DNA of 62,647 nucleotides from Streptomyces sp. AV19 (lineage in GTDB: Bacteria > Actinomycetota > Actinomycetes > Streptomycetales > Streptomycetaceae): positions 491,869-554,515 of the forward strand of contig NZ_JAEAMR010000004.1 in assembly GCF_015999245.1 (NCBI RefSeq), written 5' to 3'. A program made the position numbers and the translations under genes. Position 1 is the first letter of the stretch, and every line of letters begins with the position of its first letter. Under the pieces are notes generated by a model. The model saw nothing but the letters and a program-made list of their open reading frames with translations. It did not search any database and was not told the origin of the DNA. Shown one piece after another: positions 26,923-35,255 of the stretch.

Positions 26923-29034
26923 ATGAACCCCCTCGGCACCGGCGACCCCCTCCGCCTCGGCCCCTACCGGCTCCTCGGCGTCCTCGGCGAGGGCGGCATG
27001 GGCAAGGTTTACCTCGGCCGCGACGGTGCGGGGCGCACCAGCGCCGTCAAGGTGCTGCGCCCCGAACTCGCCCATGACGCGCACATGGCCCAGCGGTTCG
27101 TCCGCGAGGCACAGGCCGCCCGCGCGGTGACCGGGCCGGGCGTCGCCCGCGTCCTGGGGGCGTGGACGGAGGGCGGACGCCCGTGGATCGCCACCGAGTT
27201 CCTGGCCGGCCCCACGCTGGACGAGGCCGTCGAGCGGCACGGGCCCCTCGGCGAACCGGCCGTGCGCGCGCTCGGCGCGGCCCTCGCCCGCACCCTGCGC
27301 GACATCCACGCCACCGGGCTCGTGCACCGCGACCTCAAACCCTCCAACATCGTGCTCACTTCGCAGGGCCCGCGCGTCATCGACTTCGGCATCGCCCGCC
27401 CCGAGCACGGCCTCACCCTCACCACCACCGGCGCCATCCCCGTCACCCCCGGCTACGGCGCGCCCGAGCAGACGCTGGGGCAGCGGGTCGGACCGCCCGG
27501 TGACGTCTTCTCGCTCGGCGCCGTCCTGGTCTACGCGGCGAGCGGCCGCCGCGCCTACGACGGGGCCCACGTGGCCGCCGTGCAGTACCAGGTCGTGCAC
27601 GGGGAGCCCGACCTGACCGGCCTGACCCCGGCGCTGCACGCCCTCGTCGCGCCCTGCCTCGCCAAGGACCCCGCGCAGCGCCCTGTCCCGGACGCGGTCG
27701 CCGCCGCCTTCGCCCCGCCGAAGGGGGCCGAACGGGCCTGGCGGCGCGGCCCGTTGGCCGACGCCATCGCCGAACGCGAGCGGGCCGCCCGCAGGCTGGC
27801 CACCCACACGGGGGTGCCGGACGGGGCGCCCGCCCCGAGCCGGCGCCGCTTCGTCGCCGGACTCGCGGCGGGCGGCACCGCGGCGCTGGCCGCCGCGGGC
27901 GGGGGAGCCTGGTGGCTGCTGCGCGAGGACGGGGGCGGCAAGGGGCCGCGGGAGAAGGAGGACACGCCCGTACCGCGGCCGTGGGACGCCAAGCGCCTGA
28001 CCGCCGACGGCTACCGCGAGGGCGAGGCGCCGCAGCCCCTGTGGGGACCGGTCGATGTCGCCATCCTGGCCCCGCCGCCGCTGCCCCTGCCCGACCGTGA
28101 CCTCGTCCTGATGCCGGACAGCGACGGCCTCGCCGCGTTCCGGGTCGCCGACGGGCAGCGCAGGTGGGGCGTCGAGAGCCAGCCCCGCTCGGGCTCCGTG
28201 CTGCTGCCCGGCGGGCTCGTCGCCACCGGAGGCAAGGCGCCCGGAGCGCAAGGCCGGCTGCTGGTGCTCGACAGCGCCACCGGACGGGAGAAGTGGAGTG
28301 ACGACATCCGGGTGATCGCCGTGATCGCCACGGACGGCACCGCCGTCTACTTCACCACGGGGCGGACCAGTGACCAGGAGGAGATCGTCGCGTTCGACCT
28401 GTCCTCGCGCAGCGTCCGGTGGTCCGTGCGCATGCCGGTGAAGACCTACTCCCAGGACTCGGCCCGCGGCGTGGCCGCCGACGGGCGTCTGGTGCTGTCC
28501 GGTTTCGACGGCGACGTCGTGGCCCTGGACACCCGCACCGGACGCCAGGCCTGGCGGCTGGCCGGCCAGCGTCCCCGGAGGGCCCTCGCCCCCGCGGTCT
28601 CCGGCGGCGTCGTCCACCTGGGAGGACGGACCCTGACCGCGCTCCGGCTGACGGACGGGAAGGAACTGTGGTCCGTGGCGGCCGAGACCCCGGTCAACGT
28701 GGGCTACGGAGGCTGGAGTTCGCCCGTGCTCGACGGGGACGCCCTCTACGCCTCGGACGGCGACCAGGTCACCCGCCGCAACCGGCACGACGGGAGCCTC
28801 GACTGGGCCCGGCGGCTGCCCGGCGGAGCGAACGCCGAACTCGGTCCTGCCGCCGTCCAGGGCGGGTCCGTCTGGGTCGGCCACGGCAAGAGCGTCTCGG
28901 CCCTGCACAAGGACACCGGGGATCCCGCCTGGACCTGGACCCGGGACGGAATCGCCGAGTGGAAGCTCGCGGGCGCCGGCAACCGGATCTTCCTCTGGCA
29001 CCAGAACCGGTTGACGGCCATGCCTGTCTTCTGA
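26923..29034 (+). CDS. Membrane Ser/Thr protein kinase with PQQ-like extracellular domain (paralogue)
   Basis: 703 residues from ATG 26923, 26 bp after the preceding kinase. Kinase domain intact: GEGGMGKVY (22-30), Lys43 in AVKV, HRDLKPSN (135-142), DFG (154-156), APEQ. A membrane segment near residues 306-335 begins with a twin-arginine-like SRRRFVAG. The C-terminal half is a PQQ-like propeller (FRVADGQRRWGVE, LDSATGREKWSDD, LDTRTGRQAWRLAG, LRLTDGKELWSVAA). The last four codons and the stop lie inside the first unit of a 19-bp tandem repeat array, so the C-terminus (MPVF) is set by the repeat. It is likely a tandem duplicate of the upstream kinase that has since diverged. Confidence 0.9.
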   Translation: MNPLGTGDPLRLGPYRLLGVLGEGGMGKVYLGRDGAGRTSAVKVLRPELAHDAHMAQRFVREAQAARAVTGPGVARVLGAWTEGGRPWIATEFLAGPTLDEAVERHGPLGEPAVRALGAALARTLRDIHATGLVHRDLKPSNIVLTSQGPRVIDFGIARPEHGLTLTTTGAIPVTPGYGAPEQTLGQRVGPPGDVFSLGAVLVYAASGRRAYDGAHVAAVQYQVVHGEPDLTGLTPALHALVAPCLAKDPAQRPVPDAVAAAFAPPKGAERAWRRGPLADAIAERERAARRLATHTGVPDGAPAPSRRRFVAGLAAGGTAALAAAGGGAWWLLREDGGGKGPREKEDTPVPRPWDAKRLTADGYREGEAPQPLWGPVDVAILAPPPLPLPDRDLVLMPDSDGLAAFRVADGQRRWGVESQPRSGSVLLPGGLVATGGKAPGAQGRLLVLDSATGREKWSDDIRVIAVIATDGTAVYFTTGRTSDQEEIVAFDLSSRSVRWSVRMPVKTYSQDSARGVAADGRLVLSGFDGDVVALDTRTGRQAWRLAGQRPRRALAPAVSGGVVHLGGRTLTALRLTDGKELWSVAAETPVNVGYGGWSSPVLDGDALYASDGDQVTRRNRHDGSLDWARRLPGGANAELGPAAVQGGSVWVGHGKSVSALHKDTGDPAWTWTRDGIAEWKLAGAGNRIFLWHQNRLTAMPVF

Positions 29035-29154
29035 ACGGGCGTCTGTCTTCCGGGCCGGCGTCCGTCCTCCGGACCGGCGCTAGTCTTCCGGGCTGGCACC
29101 CGTTATCCGGACCGGCGCTAGTCTCCCGGGCCGGCACCCGTCCTCCGAACCGGC
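29022..29154 (+). repeat. Seven-unit 19-bp tandem repeat array
   Basis: Seven consecutive 19-base units run without gaps: gcctgtcttctgaacgggc (29022), gtctgtcttccgggccggc (29041), gtccgtcctccggaccggc (29060), gctagtcttccgggctggc (29079), acccgttatccggaccggc (29098), gctagtctcccgggccggc (29117), acccgtcctccgaaccggc (29136). The first unit contains the kinase stop codon. Units 4-5-6-7 alternate in a 38-bp pattern. The array lies between convergent genes and leads into a hairpin. Confidence 0.85.
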
Positions 29155-29172
29155 CGGTGCCGCCCGGCCGGT
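29149..29172. terminator. Hairpin at the end of the repeat array
   Basis: accggccgg and ccggccggt (9 bp) with a six-base loop, located between the convergent kinase and ESX genes. It may terminate transcription in either direction. Confidence 0.45.
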
Positions 29173-29177
29173 GGGCC

Positions 29178-29930
29178 TCAGTCCATCCGGCGCGCCCCGC
29201 CCAGCAACCCCGCCTCCGGATCCGTCGGGGCGGTCGTGACGTATGTGCGCGACGTCCGCGTGCACCACAGCGTCACCCCGTCCGGCAGGGACGACAGCGC
29301 CTCCACGTCCTCCTGCGGCAGCCCCATCGTCCGGCCGATCTGCACCGCCTCCTCGGGTGCCACCCGCTGGACGCCGACCACGTCCGCCCGCTCCATCAGC
29401 CGGGCGGTCGTGGGGCCGGGGTAGGGGAGCAGCGTCAGCACCGACTGCCAGGGCGCGGACCGCACCCGGCCCAGCGGAGGGCGCACGCCGCAGTCGCGGA
29501 CGACGAGCACCGGGCTGTGCACGGACGGGCCCTGCGGTGGCACCCGGCCGACATCGTGCAGCGTGATCGACTGCTGCCCGGTGTTGGCCGCCTGTGCCAG
29601 CGCCGTCCACAGCTGCTGGCGGCCGCTCTCCACGGCGACCCGGCCGCCCGCGCCGACCGTGCGCAGCGCGACGACCTGCGCCGTCCACGCGCCGCCGACC
29701 AGGACCACGTCGAACGGGACGGGCCGCACCAGGCCGAGCACGGCGGGCGTGCCCTGGGCGTCGGTGCCGATGACCACCCCGTCGTCGCCGACCGGAAGAC
29801 CCAGGTCCTCGAAGTGGTCGAGCGTCGGCTCGTGCCGCTCGCGGCGGGGCCCCATGAGGCCGAACCCCGGGCGGGCGGCGGCCGTCCTGGCCGGCCGGGT
29901 GGTGGCCGTCCTGTTCATGAGCCTGCCCAT
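29178..29930 (-). CDS. Conserved ESX-locus protein of unknown function
   Basis: 250 residues from ATG 29930, whose A is shared with the stop of the upstream eccE (TGATG), so the two are coupled. The protein has a basic, disordered first 30 residues and then a compact alpha/beta region (GVVIGTDAQGTPAVLGLVRP, VVLVGGAWTAQVVALRTVGA, SVHSPVLVVRDCGVRPPLG) and ends GGARRMD. There is no signal peptide or membrane segment. It contains a GTTARLMERADVV-like stretch of unknown meaning. Its position behind eccE suggests an accessory cytoplasmic ESX role; I recognise no named family. Confidence 0.6.
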   Translation of the reverse strand: MGRLMNRTATTRPARTAAARPGFGLMGPRRERHEPTLDHFEDLGLPVGDDGVVIGTDAQGTPAVLGLVRPVPFDVVLVGGAWTAQVVALRTVGAGGRVAVESGRQQLWTALAQAANTGQQSITLHDVGRVPPQGPSVHSPVLVVRDCGVRPPLGRVRSAPWQSVLTLLPYPGPTTARLMERADVVGVQRVAPEEAVQIGRTMGLPQEDVEALSSLPDGVTLWCTRTSRTYVTTAPTDPEAGLLGGARRMD

Positions 29931-31198
29931 CAGCGCGTCCCTCCCAGTGGCAGCGTGGCGAGGACGCCCGGTATCTGCTCGTGGTCCAGCCGGACCAGCC
30001 CGACCTTCACTCCGCGTGCCGCCCGCTCCAGCTCGCGCCGGACCTCGCCCAGCTCGTCGGCGCTGCGGCCGCACACCCGGACGTGGCCCGTGACCGTCGG
30101 CGCCTGTCTGCCGCCGCGTGCCCGGCCGCGGCCGAGCGTCAGGCTCATCGTCGTCGACAGCGCGGGCAGCGAGGTGAGCAGCGCGGCCAGCTGCGGCAGC
30201 GACGTGGCGCCCCGGCCCAGCTGCGGCCAGCGGCCCACCCAGTACGTGGTGTGCCAGCGGTCGTCGCAGCGCCAGGTGCGGGAGGTCTCGGCGGTGCGCC
30301 GGGCCCCCGCGCCGTTGAGGCTCGCCTGGGCCGTCGCCGCGGGGTTGACGCTGGCGGCGGTCGCCAGGGCCGTCGTCAGCCCGTCCTCGGAGAGCAGCGT
30401 CGCCCGGAAGCCGGCGCTCTGCAGGCGGCTCGTCAACTGCCCCGCCGCGCGCAGCACACAGCGCCGCGCACCCTCCGCCCCGCCGCCCCGGGCCGCCACG
30501 GCCTCCGGGCACAGCTCGGGGTCGAGCTTGAGCGCGATCCAGGTCATCCGCACCGCCGGCGAACCGGTCAGCGCCTGCAGCGGCGCGTAGTTCCGCGCGG
30601 CCAGCGCCTGGGCGGGCAGGTGCGGGGCGGGCGAGGGCAGGGCGCTCTGCACCACCTGCACGGACTCCAGCCGGACGTCCGCCACGTCCATCGCGTCCCG
30701 CAACAGCCCCAGCGGCAGGGACTTGTCGGTGCGCCGCGGGCGCAACGGGGCGTCCACCGCCTCCACCTGGAGGACGGCGGTCACGAAGGTGCCGTCTCCG
30801 ACGACGCCGACGGAGCGGCCCTCACGATCGGTGAACGACTCGGTGCGCAGCGCCGGATCGCACTCCACGACCGGGGTCAGCGCGGGCGCGGTGCCCTCCG
30901 GGACGGCCACCGCCGTGCGGCGGGCGCGGCGGCGCAGCGCGAGCACGGCACCGAGCCACTCCGGGACCGGCCGCTGCCGGCGCCGGGCCAGCGCCAGCAC
31001 CGCCAGCACCAGGGCCACCCCGCCGGCGGGCGCGGCCAGCAGCGGGTCGACGACGTACCCGACGAGCACCAGTGCCGCGGCGACCTCCAGCAGCACCAAC
31101 TGCTGGAGCCGCACCGGGCCCAGGTGGCCCGGACCCGACTGCCGGCGCAGGGCCGTGGCCTGGCCGACGGCCTGTCCCGATCGCGCCGCGGACGCCAT
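29930..31198 (-). CDS. eccE: Type VII secretion membrane protein EccE
   Basis: 422 residues from ATG 31198 (a GGGGGG stretch upstream; a GTG at 31216 lacks one). Two adjacent membrane helices lie at about residues 30-75 (LVLLEVAAALVLVGYVV, PAGGVALVLAVLALARRR), followed by a soluble domain of ~340 residues with TFVTAVLQVEA and RCDDRWHTTYWVGRWPQLG. This topology and the latter motif fit EccE, the peripheral membrane component of the ESX core complex. It is leftward and divergent from eccB with a 274-bp gap. Confidence 0.85.
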   Translation of the reverse strand: MASAARSGQAVGQATALRRQSGPGHLGPVRLQQLVLLEVAAALVLVGYVVDPLLAAPAGGVALVLAVLALARRRQRPVPEWLGAVLALRRRARRTAVAVPEGTAPALTPVVECDPALRTESFTDREGRSVGVVGDGTFVTAVLQVEAVDAPLRPRRTDKSLPLGLLRDAMDVADVRLESVQVVQSALPSPAPHLPAQALAARNYAPLQALTGSPAVRMTWIALKLDPELCPEAVAARGGGAEGARRCVLRAAGQLTSRLQSAGFRATLLSEDGLTTALATAASVNPAATAQASLNGAGARRTAETSRTWRCDDRWHTTYWVGRWPQLGRGATSLPQLAALLTSLPALSTTMSLTLGRGRARGGRQAPTVTGHVRVCGRSADELGEVRRELERAARGVKVGLVRLDHEQIPGVLATLPLGGTR

Positions 31199-31472
31199 AC
31201 CCGCAACCCCCCTCACGTCCGTAAAGCGGTGCGAAGCACCGAAAACTACCGAAAGACCGCCGAAAGGCCGCTGTCAGGCCACCATCTGAGCCCCCACCAC
31301 CGGCCGAGGGCGCACCCGGACAGCGGGACCGGACGGTCAACAGGCATAGTAGGGGGCCGGTCTGACAACGCGGACCGTGGGCACGATCCGACCGGTGGAG
31401 CCGGCGGTTCCGAGGCCGGTTCCGGTGACCGGGCCCGGGAGGCGCCCGGCGACAGGGGGAGTACTTCGGCAC

Positions 31473-33014
31473 ATGGCAACACGGCGGGACGAGCTCAACG
31501 CCTACACCTTCGCGCGGAAGCGGATGGTCGCCGCGTTCCTGCAGCCCACGGCGGCGGGGACGGACGAGGCCGCGCCCCGGCCGCTGCGGGCCGTGCTGCC
31601 CGGCGTGGTGGTCGGCGCCCTCGTGCTGGCCGGCTTCGGGGCCTGGGGCATCTTCAAACCGAAGGCCCCGGCGGGCTGGTCGGAGCCGGGGGCGCACGTG
31701 ATCGTGGGCAGCAAGTCCACGACGCGGTATGTCGTCCTGGAGACCAAGGGCACCAAGCGCCTGCACCCCGTGCTCAACTTCTCCTCCGCGAAGCTCCTCC
31801 TCAAGGCCGAGAAGTCCTCGGTCATCAAGGTCGAGGAGTCCGAACTCGACAGCGGGCGGATCCAGCGCGGCCCCACCCTGGGCATCCCCTACGCCCCCGA
31901 CCGGCTGCCGGACGGCAAGGAAGCCGGCAAGCAGAAGAACTGGGCCGTGTGCGAACAGCCCGGCAGCGGCGGCCGGACCGTGCAGAAGGCCGTCTTCCTG
32001 CTCGCCGACCGCGAGGCCGCGAAGGTCGGCGGCCGCCGCCAACTCCACGACGGACAAGCCCTGTACGTCGAGGGCCCCACCGGCGATCGCTACCTCGTGG
32101 ACCCCGGCGGCACCCGGCACCTCATCGGCCCGCCCGTCGGCGTCGCCCCCTCCGCGCGCGACCAGGTGCTGCGCCGCTCGCTGTTCAGCGAGGGCGCCCA
32201 GCCGCAGAAGGTCAGCAAGGACTGGCTGGGCACCCTCCACGAGGGCGGCGCCATCACCTTCCCCCGGCTCCCCGGGAAGATCGGCGCCCCGGCCGGCGTG
32301 GGCAGCCTCGACCCGCAGCTGGACAAGGTCGGCACCGTCCTCACGGCCGTGGCCGGCAAGGGCATGCAGCAGTACGTCGTGCTGCCCGGCCGGGTCGCGC
32401 CCGTCTCCGACCTGGTGGCGCGGCTGCTCCTCACCAGCCCGGACGCGGTGGCGCTGGGCCAGAACGCCCGGGCCGCCGAGGTCGGGCCGCAGTCCTTCAC
32501 CTCCTCCCAGGAGTGGTTCTACGGCGACCGGGGCTGGCCCAAGCTCGTCCCGACCCAGGTCAACGACGCGGCCACCGGCGTCCGCACGGTGTGCAACGTG
32601 CTGCACGGCGTGGACGGCAAGGGCGTCCCCGAGCTCACCACCTGGGCCGGGTCCACCTACCCCGCGCAGATCGTGGACGGCGCCACCAGCGCGTACGTCA
32701 CCCCGGGCAGCGGACTGCTCTACCGGCAGGTCAACGGCTCCTCGACCAGCGTCGGCTCGCTCTTCCTGGTGACCGACACCGGGCTGCGCTACGCGGTCCA
32801 GACCAACAATGACAGCAGCGCGGGCCGCTCGGGCATCGGCGACGACGGCCGGACCGAGGACCCGCAGGAACGGGCCGCCCAGGTCAACGAGGCGCAGATC
32901 CGGCTCGGCTACAAGGATGTCAAGCCCGTCCCCGTACCGGACAACTGGTCCGCGTTCCTGCCCAAGGGGCCCCGGCTCGACGCCAACAGCGCGAGCCAGC
33001 CGCAGAGTTCGTGA
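31473..33014 (+). CDS. eccB: Type VII secretion protein EccB
   Basis: 513 residues from ATG 31473 (AGGGGGA upstream; an upstream in-frame start at 31377 has none). Begins MATRRDELNAYTFARKRMVA, the typical EccB opening, then a single membrane helix at about 45-68 (VLPGVVVGALVLAGFGAWGI) and a large extracytoplasmic domain. EccB repeats are visible (YVVLETKGTKRLHPVLN, TGDRYLVDPGGTRHLIG, YVVLPGRVAPVSDLVA, LVTDTGLRYAVQ). EccB is a core subunit of the ESX membrane complex. Its stop overlaps the start of mycP, so secretion core and protease are cotranscribed. Confidence 0.95.
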   Translation: MATRRDELNAYTFARKRMVAAFLQPTAAGTDEAAPRPLRAVLPGVVVGALVLAGFGAWGIFKPKAPAGWSEPGAHVIVGSKSTTRYVVLETKGTKRLHPVLNFSSAKLLLKAEKSSVIKVEESELDSGRIQRGPTLGIPYAPDRLPDGKEAGKQKNWAVCEQPGSGGRTVQKAVFLLADREAAKVGGRRQLHDGQALYVEGPTGDRYLVDPGGTRHLIGPPVGVAPSARDQVLRRSLFSEGAQPQKVSKDWLGTLHEGGAITFPRLPGKIGAPAGVGSLDPQLDKVGTVLTAVAGKGMQQYVVLPGRVAPVSDLVARLLLTSPDAVALGQNARAAEVGPQSFTSSQEWFYGDRGWPKLVPTQVNDAATGVRTVCNVLHGVDGKGVPELTTWAGSTYPAQIVDGATSAYVTPGSGLLYRQVNGSSTSVGSLFLVTDTGLRYAVQTNNDSSAGRSGIGDDGRTEDPQERAAQVNEAQIRLGYKDVKPVPVPDNWSAFLPKGPRLDANSASQPQSS

Positions 33015-34279
33015 TGAGGCCGCAGATGACAGTTCGCAGGGCGGCCGTGGCGCTGCTCACGCTTCTCTCCTCGCTCCCCATGAATGCCTCGCTCCCCATG
33101 GCCGCCGCGTCCGCCTCCGAGCTGTCGCTCGACGGCGACGGCGAGTGCACCTTCCCGATGAAGCAGCAGATATCGGGCATGCCGTGGGCCCTGCAACGGG
33201 TTGTCTTCGACCGGCTGTGGCAGGACACCAAGGGCAAGGGCGTCCGCGTCGCGGTCATCGACACCGGGGTCGACATCGACAATCCGCAGCTCACCCGAGC
33301 CGTCGACCGGTCCGCCGGCCTCGACCTGCTGCCGAAGGACAAGAACGCGCCCAAGGAGAAGGGCGCGCGTTCCGACGGAACGATGGACCCGGTCGGGCAC
33401 GGCACCAAGGTCGCCGGGATCATCGCGGCCCGGCCGCGCGAGGGCACCGGCTTCGTCGGCCTCGCCCCCGAGGCCACGATCATCCCGATCCGGCAGAACG
33501 ACGAGAAGGGCACCGGCAAGGCGAGCACCCTGGCCACGGCCATCCGGCACGCCGTCCGCCAGCATGCCCAGGTCATCAACATCTCCCAGGACACCACCAA
33601 GCCGATGGCCCCCGAGTCGGACCTCGGCCTCGCGGTCCGGGAGGCGCTGCGCGCGGACGTCGTCGTGGTCGCCTCCGCCGGAAACGACGGGCTCGACGGA
33701 AAGGTCAAGAAGACCTATCCGGCGGCTTATCCGGGCGTTCTCGCCGTGGCCGCGTCCGACCGCAACAACGAACGCGCCCCCTTTTCCCAGTCGGGCGATT
33801 TCGTCGGTGTCGCGGCGCCCGGCGTCGAAATGGTGTCGACCGTGCCGAAAGGCGGGCAGTGCGTCGACAGCGGTACGAGTTTCTCGGCCCCGTACGTCGC
33901 CGGTATCGCAGCTCTGCTGCGCGCCAAACACCCCGACTGGAAACAGAATCAGGTCGTCGCGCAGATCGAACAGACCGCGGAAAGAGCCGTCAAGGGGCGC
34001 GACGACTTCGTCGGCTGGGGCGTGGCCGACCCGGTGCGCGCGCTGACGGAGGACGAGAAGCCGGTCGACCGTCCCACCCCCGACCGGGCCGTCTCGGCGG
34101 GCCGCGAAGTGCCCCAACCGGCCGCGCTCACACTCGGCGAGACGCCGCAGGAACGCGACGAACGCCTTGCCACGTACGCCCTCATCGCGGCGGGAGTGCT
34201 GATCGCGGCGATCGCCGGCACGGCGGTCGCGCTGCGGGACCACCGGCGTCGGAGGGGCGTTGTCAGACCCCCGGCGTAG
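33014..34279 (+). CDS. mycP: Mycosin MycP, membrane-anchored subtilisin-like protease of the ESX system
   Basis: 421 residues from ATG 33014 (GTG at 33011 is equivalent), overlapping the eccB stop. Signal peptide over residues 1-35, S8 protease domain with catalytic Asp83 (AVIDTGVD), His129 (GHGTKVAG) and Ser289 (DSGTSFSAPYVAG), oxyanion Asn223. A Pro-rich segment and C-terminal membrane helix (about 385-405) end with a basic tail RRRRG. Mycosins are essential for ESX complex stability and process some substrates. This is the canonical, core-linked mycosin of the locus; a second one lies at 37,263. Confidence 0.94.
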   Translation: MRPQMTVRRAAVALLTLLSSLPMNASLPMAAASASELSLDGDGECTFPMKQQISGMPWALQRVVFDRLWQDTKGKGVRVAVIDTGVDIDNPQLTRAVDRSAGLDLLPKDKNAPKEKGARSDGTMDPVGHGTKVAGIIAARPREGTGFVGLAPEATIIPIRQNDEKGTGKASTLATAIRHAVRQHAQVINISQDTTKPMAPESDLGLAVREALRADVVVVASAGNDGLDGKVKKTYPAAYPGVLAVAASDRNNERAPFSQSGDFVGVAAPGVEMVSTVPKGGQCVDSGTSFSAPYVAGIAALLRAKHPDWKQNQVVAQIEQTAERAVKGRDDFVGWGVADPVRALTEDEKPVDRPTPDRAVSAGREVPQPAALTLGETPQERDERLATYALIAAGVLIAAIAGTAVALRDHRRRRGVVRPPA

Positions 34280-34360
34280 GGTCTGTGCGTGGCCGACTCG
34301 TTGATGAGGGGACCAATGGCCGTCCCATCCAGGGATGAACTCGGGTCTGCCGCATACAGG

Positions 34361-34389
34361 TTGGACGTAAACCTGCGAGTGGCTAGAGT
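34361..34389 (+). promoter_or_regulatory. Putative vegetative promoter of esxB-esxA
   Basis: TTGGAC (34361-34366), a 17-base spacer and TAGAGT (34384-34389) form a near-consensus principal-sigma promoter. Transcription would begin near 34,396, leaving a leader of about 84 bases before the esxB ATG. Confidence 0.65.
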
Positions 34390-34479
34390 GGCAGCCGACA
34401 ACTTCGGTCCGATGCAATGGGAACGCGTGGGAACATGCGACTTCCACGGGGCATCCGATTCATGGGGGGTAGGTGCACA

Positions 34480-34821
34480 ATGAGCGGCAAGCTGCGGCTT
34501 GAAGACGAAAAACTCGATTCCCTGATCAGGGACCTCGGGCACATGCACGACACGCTCGAGGGCAAGATCAGGAGCCTCCAGAACGTCGTGCAGTCGGTGC
34601 AAGGCGTCTGGAAGGGCGACGCGGCCATGGCCTACCACGGCCTGCAGGAGCGCGTGAACGAGGACGTGCGCAAGCTGAAGCAGCTCCTGAACTTCACCAA
34701 GGAAGCGATGGAGGCGAGCAAGAAGGGCTTCACCCAGGAGGAGTCCGACCGCCTCAACAGCTTCAAGGGCATCGGCGAGGGCGGCGTCACCGGCGCCCTA
34801 GGAGCCTTCCACGTCTCCTAG
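34480..34821 (+). CDS. esxB: WXG100 family protein EsxB-like
   Basis: 113 residues from ATG 34480, behind GGGGGGTAGG. It is all helical with the hairpin turn motif W44-K-G46 (QGVWKGDAAMAYHGLQERVN), and the first helix begins after MSGKLRLEDEKLDSL. WXG100 proteins are secreted as dimers through the ESX pore. Paired with the next gene it forms the expected heterodimer. The C-terminal 25 residues (FTQEESDRLNSFKGIGEGG) extend beyond the classical 100, perhaps carrying the secretion signal. I assign EsxB by its position as first gene of the pair, which is a convention and could be swapped. Confidence 0.85.
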   Translation: MSGKLRLEDEKLDSLIRDLGHMHDTLEGKIRSLQNVVQSVQGVWKGDAAMAYHGLQERVNEDVRKLKQLLNFTKEAMEASKKGFTQEESDRLNSFKGIGEGGVTGALGAFHVS

Positions 34822-34864
34822 TCGCCCCTTCCCTCAGCCGTAGGACCCGTCAGGAGAAGACCAC

Positions 34865-35146
34865 ATGGAGATCACGTACGCCGGCGTGACCGAGGCCGCC
34901 AACCAGGTGAAGTCCTCGGCCGACGCCATCCACTCCCAGCTGGAGTCCCTCGACGCCCGCGTCAAGGACGTCGTCAGCCACTGGGACGGTGAGACCCGCG
35001 AGGCGTTCCACGCCCGCCACCAGGGCTGGGACGCGAACGTCAAGGACATGCACCAGACGCTGCTGACCATCGCGTCCAAGCTGCACGAGGCCGTGTCCGG
35101 CTACAGCGCCAACGACCGCCGTCAGGCGGGGCGTTTCGGCGGCTGA
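34865..35146 (+). CDS. esxA: WXG100 family protein EsxA-like (ESAT-6 homologue)
   Basis: 93 residues from ATG 34865 behind a GGAGAAGA binding site. Helix-turn-helix WXG protein: MEITYAGVTEAANQVKSSAD, turn W40-D-G42 (VSHWDGETREAFHARHQGWD), second helix VKDMHQTLLTIASKLHEAV. The length is classical. It is 43 bp after esxB and ends before a strong intrinsic terminator, so esxBA is a self-contained high-expression unit, consistent with cargo needed in large amounts. Confidence 0.88.
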   Translation: MEITYAGVTEAANQVKSSADAIHSQLESLDARVKDVVSHWDGETREAFHARHQGWDANVKDMHQTLLTIASKLHEAVSGYSANDRRQAGRFGG

Positions 35147-35166
35147 GCCACGCGCTCGGTATGACC

Positions 35167-35220
35167 CCGTGGGTGCGGGCGCGGCCCGGCCGCGCCCGCA
35201 CCCACGGCATTGTTTTTTCT
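35167..35220 (+). terminator. Strong intrinsic terminator of esxBA
   Basis: A perfect 20-bp stem (ccgtgggtgcgggcgcggcc and its complement) with a single central base is followed, after three bases, by tgttttttct. A U-tract this good is rare in this window and should end most esxBA transcription before the next gene. Confidence 0.9.
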
Positions 35221-35255
35221 AATTCTTTGCATCAGGCATTCAGGGGAGGTGCCTC

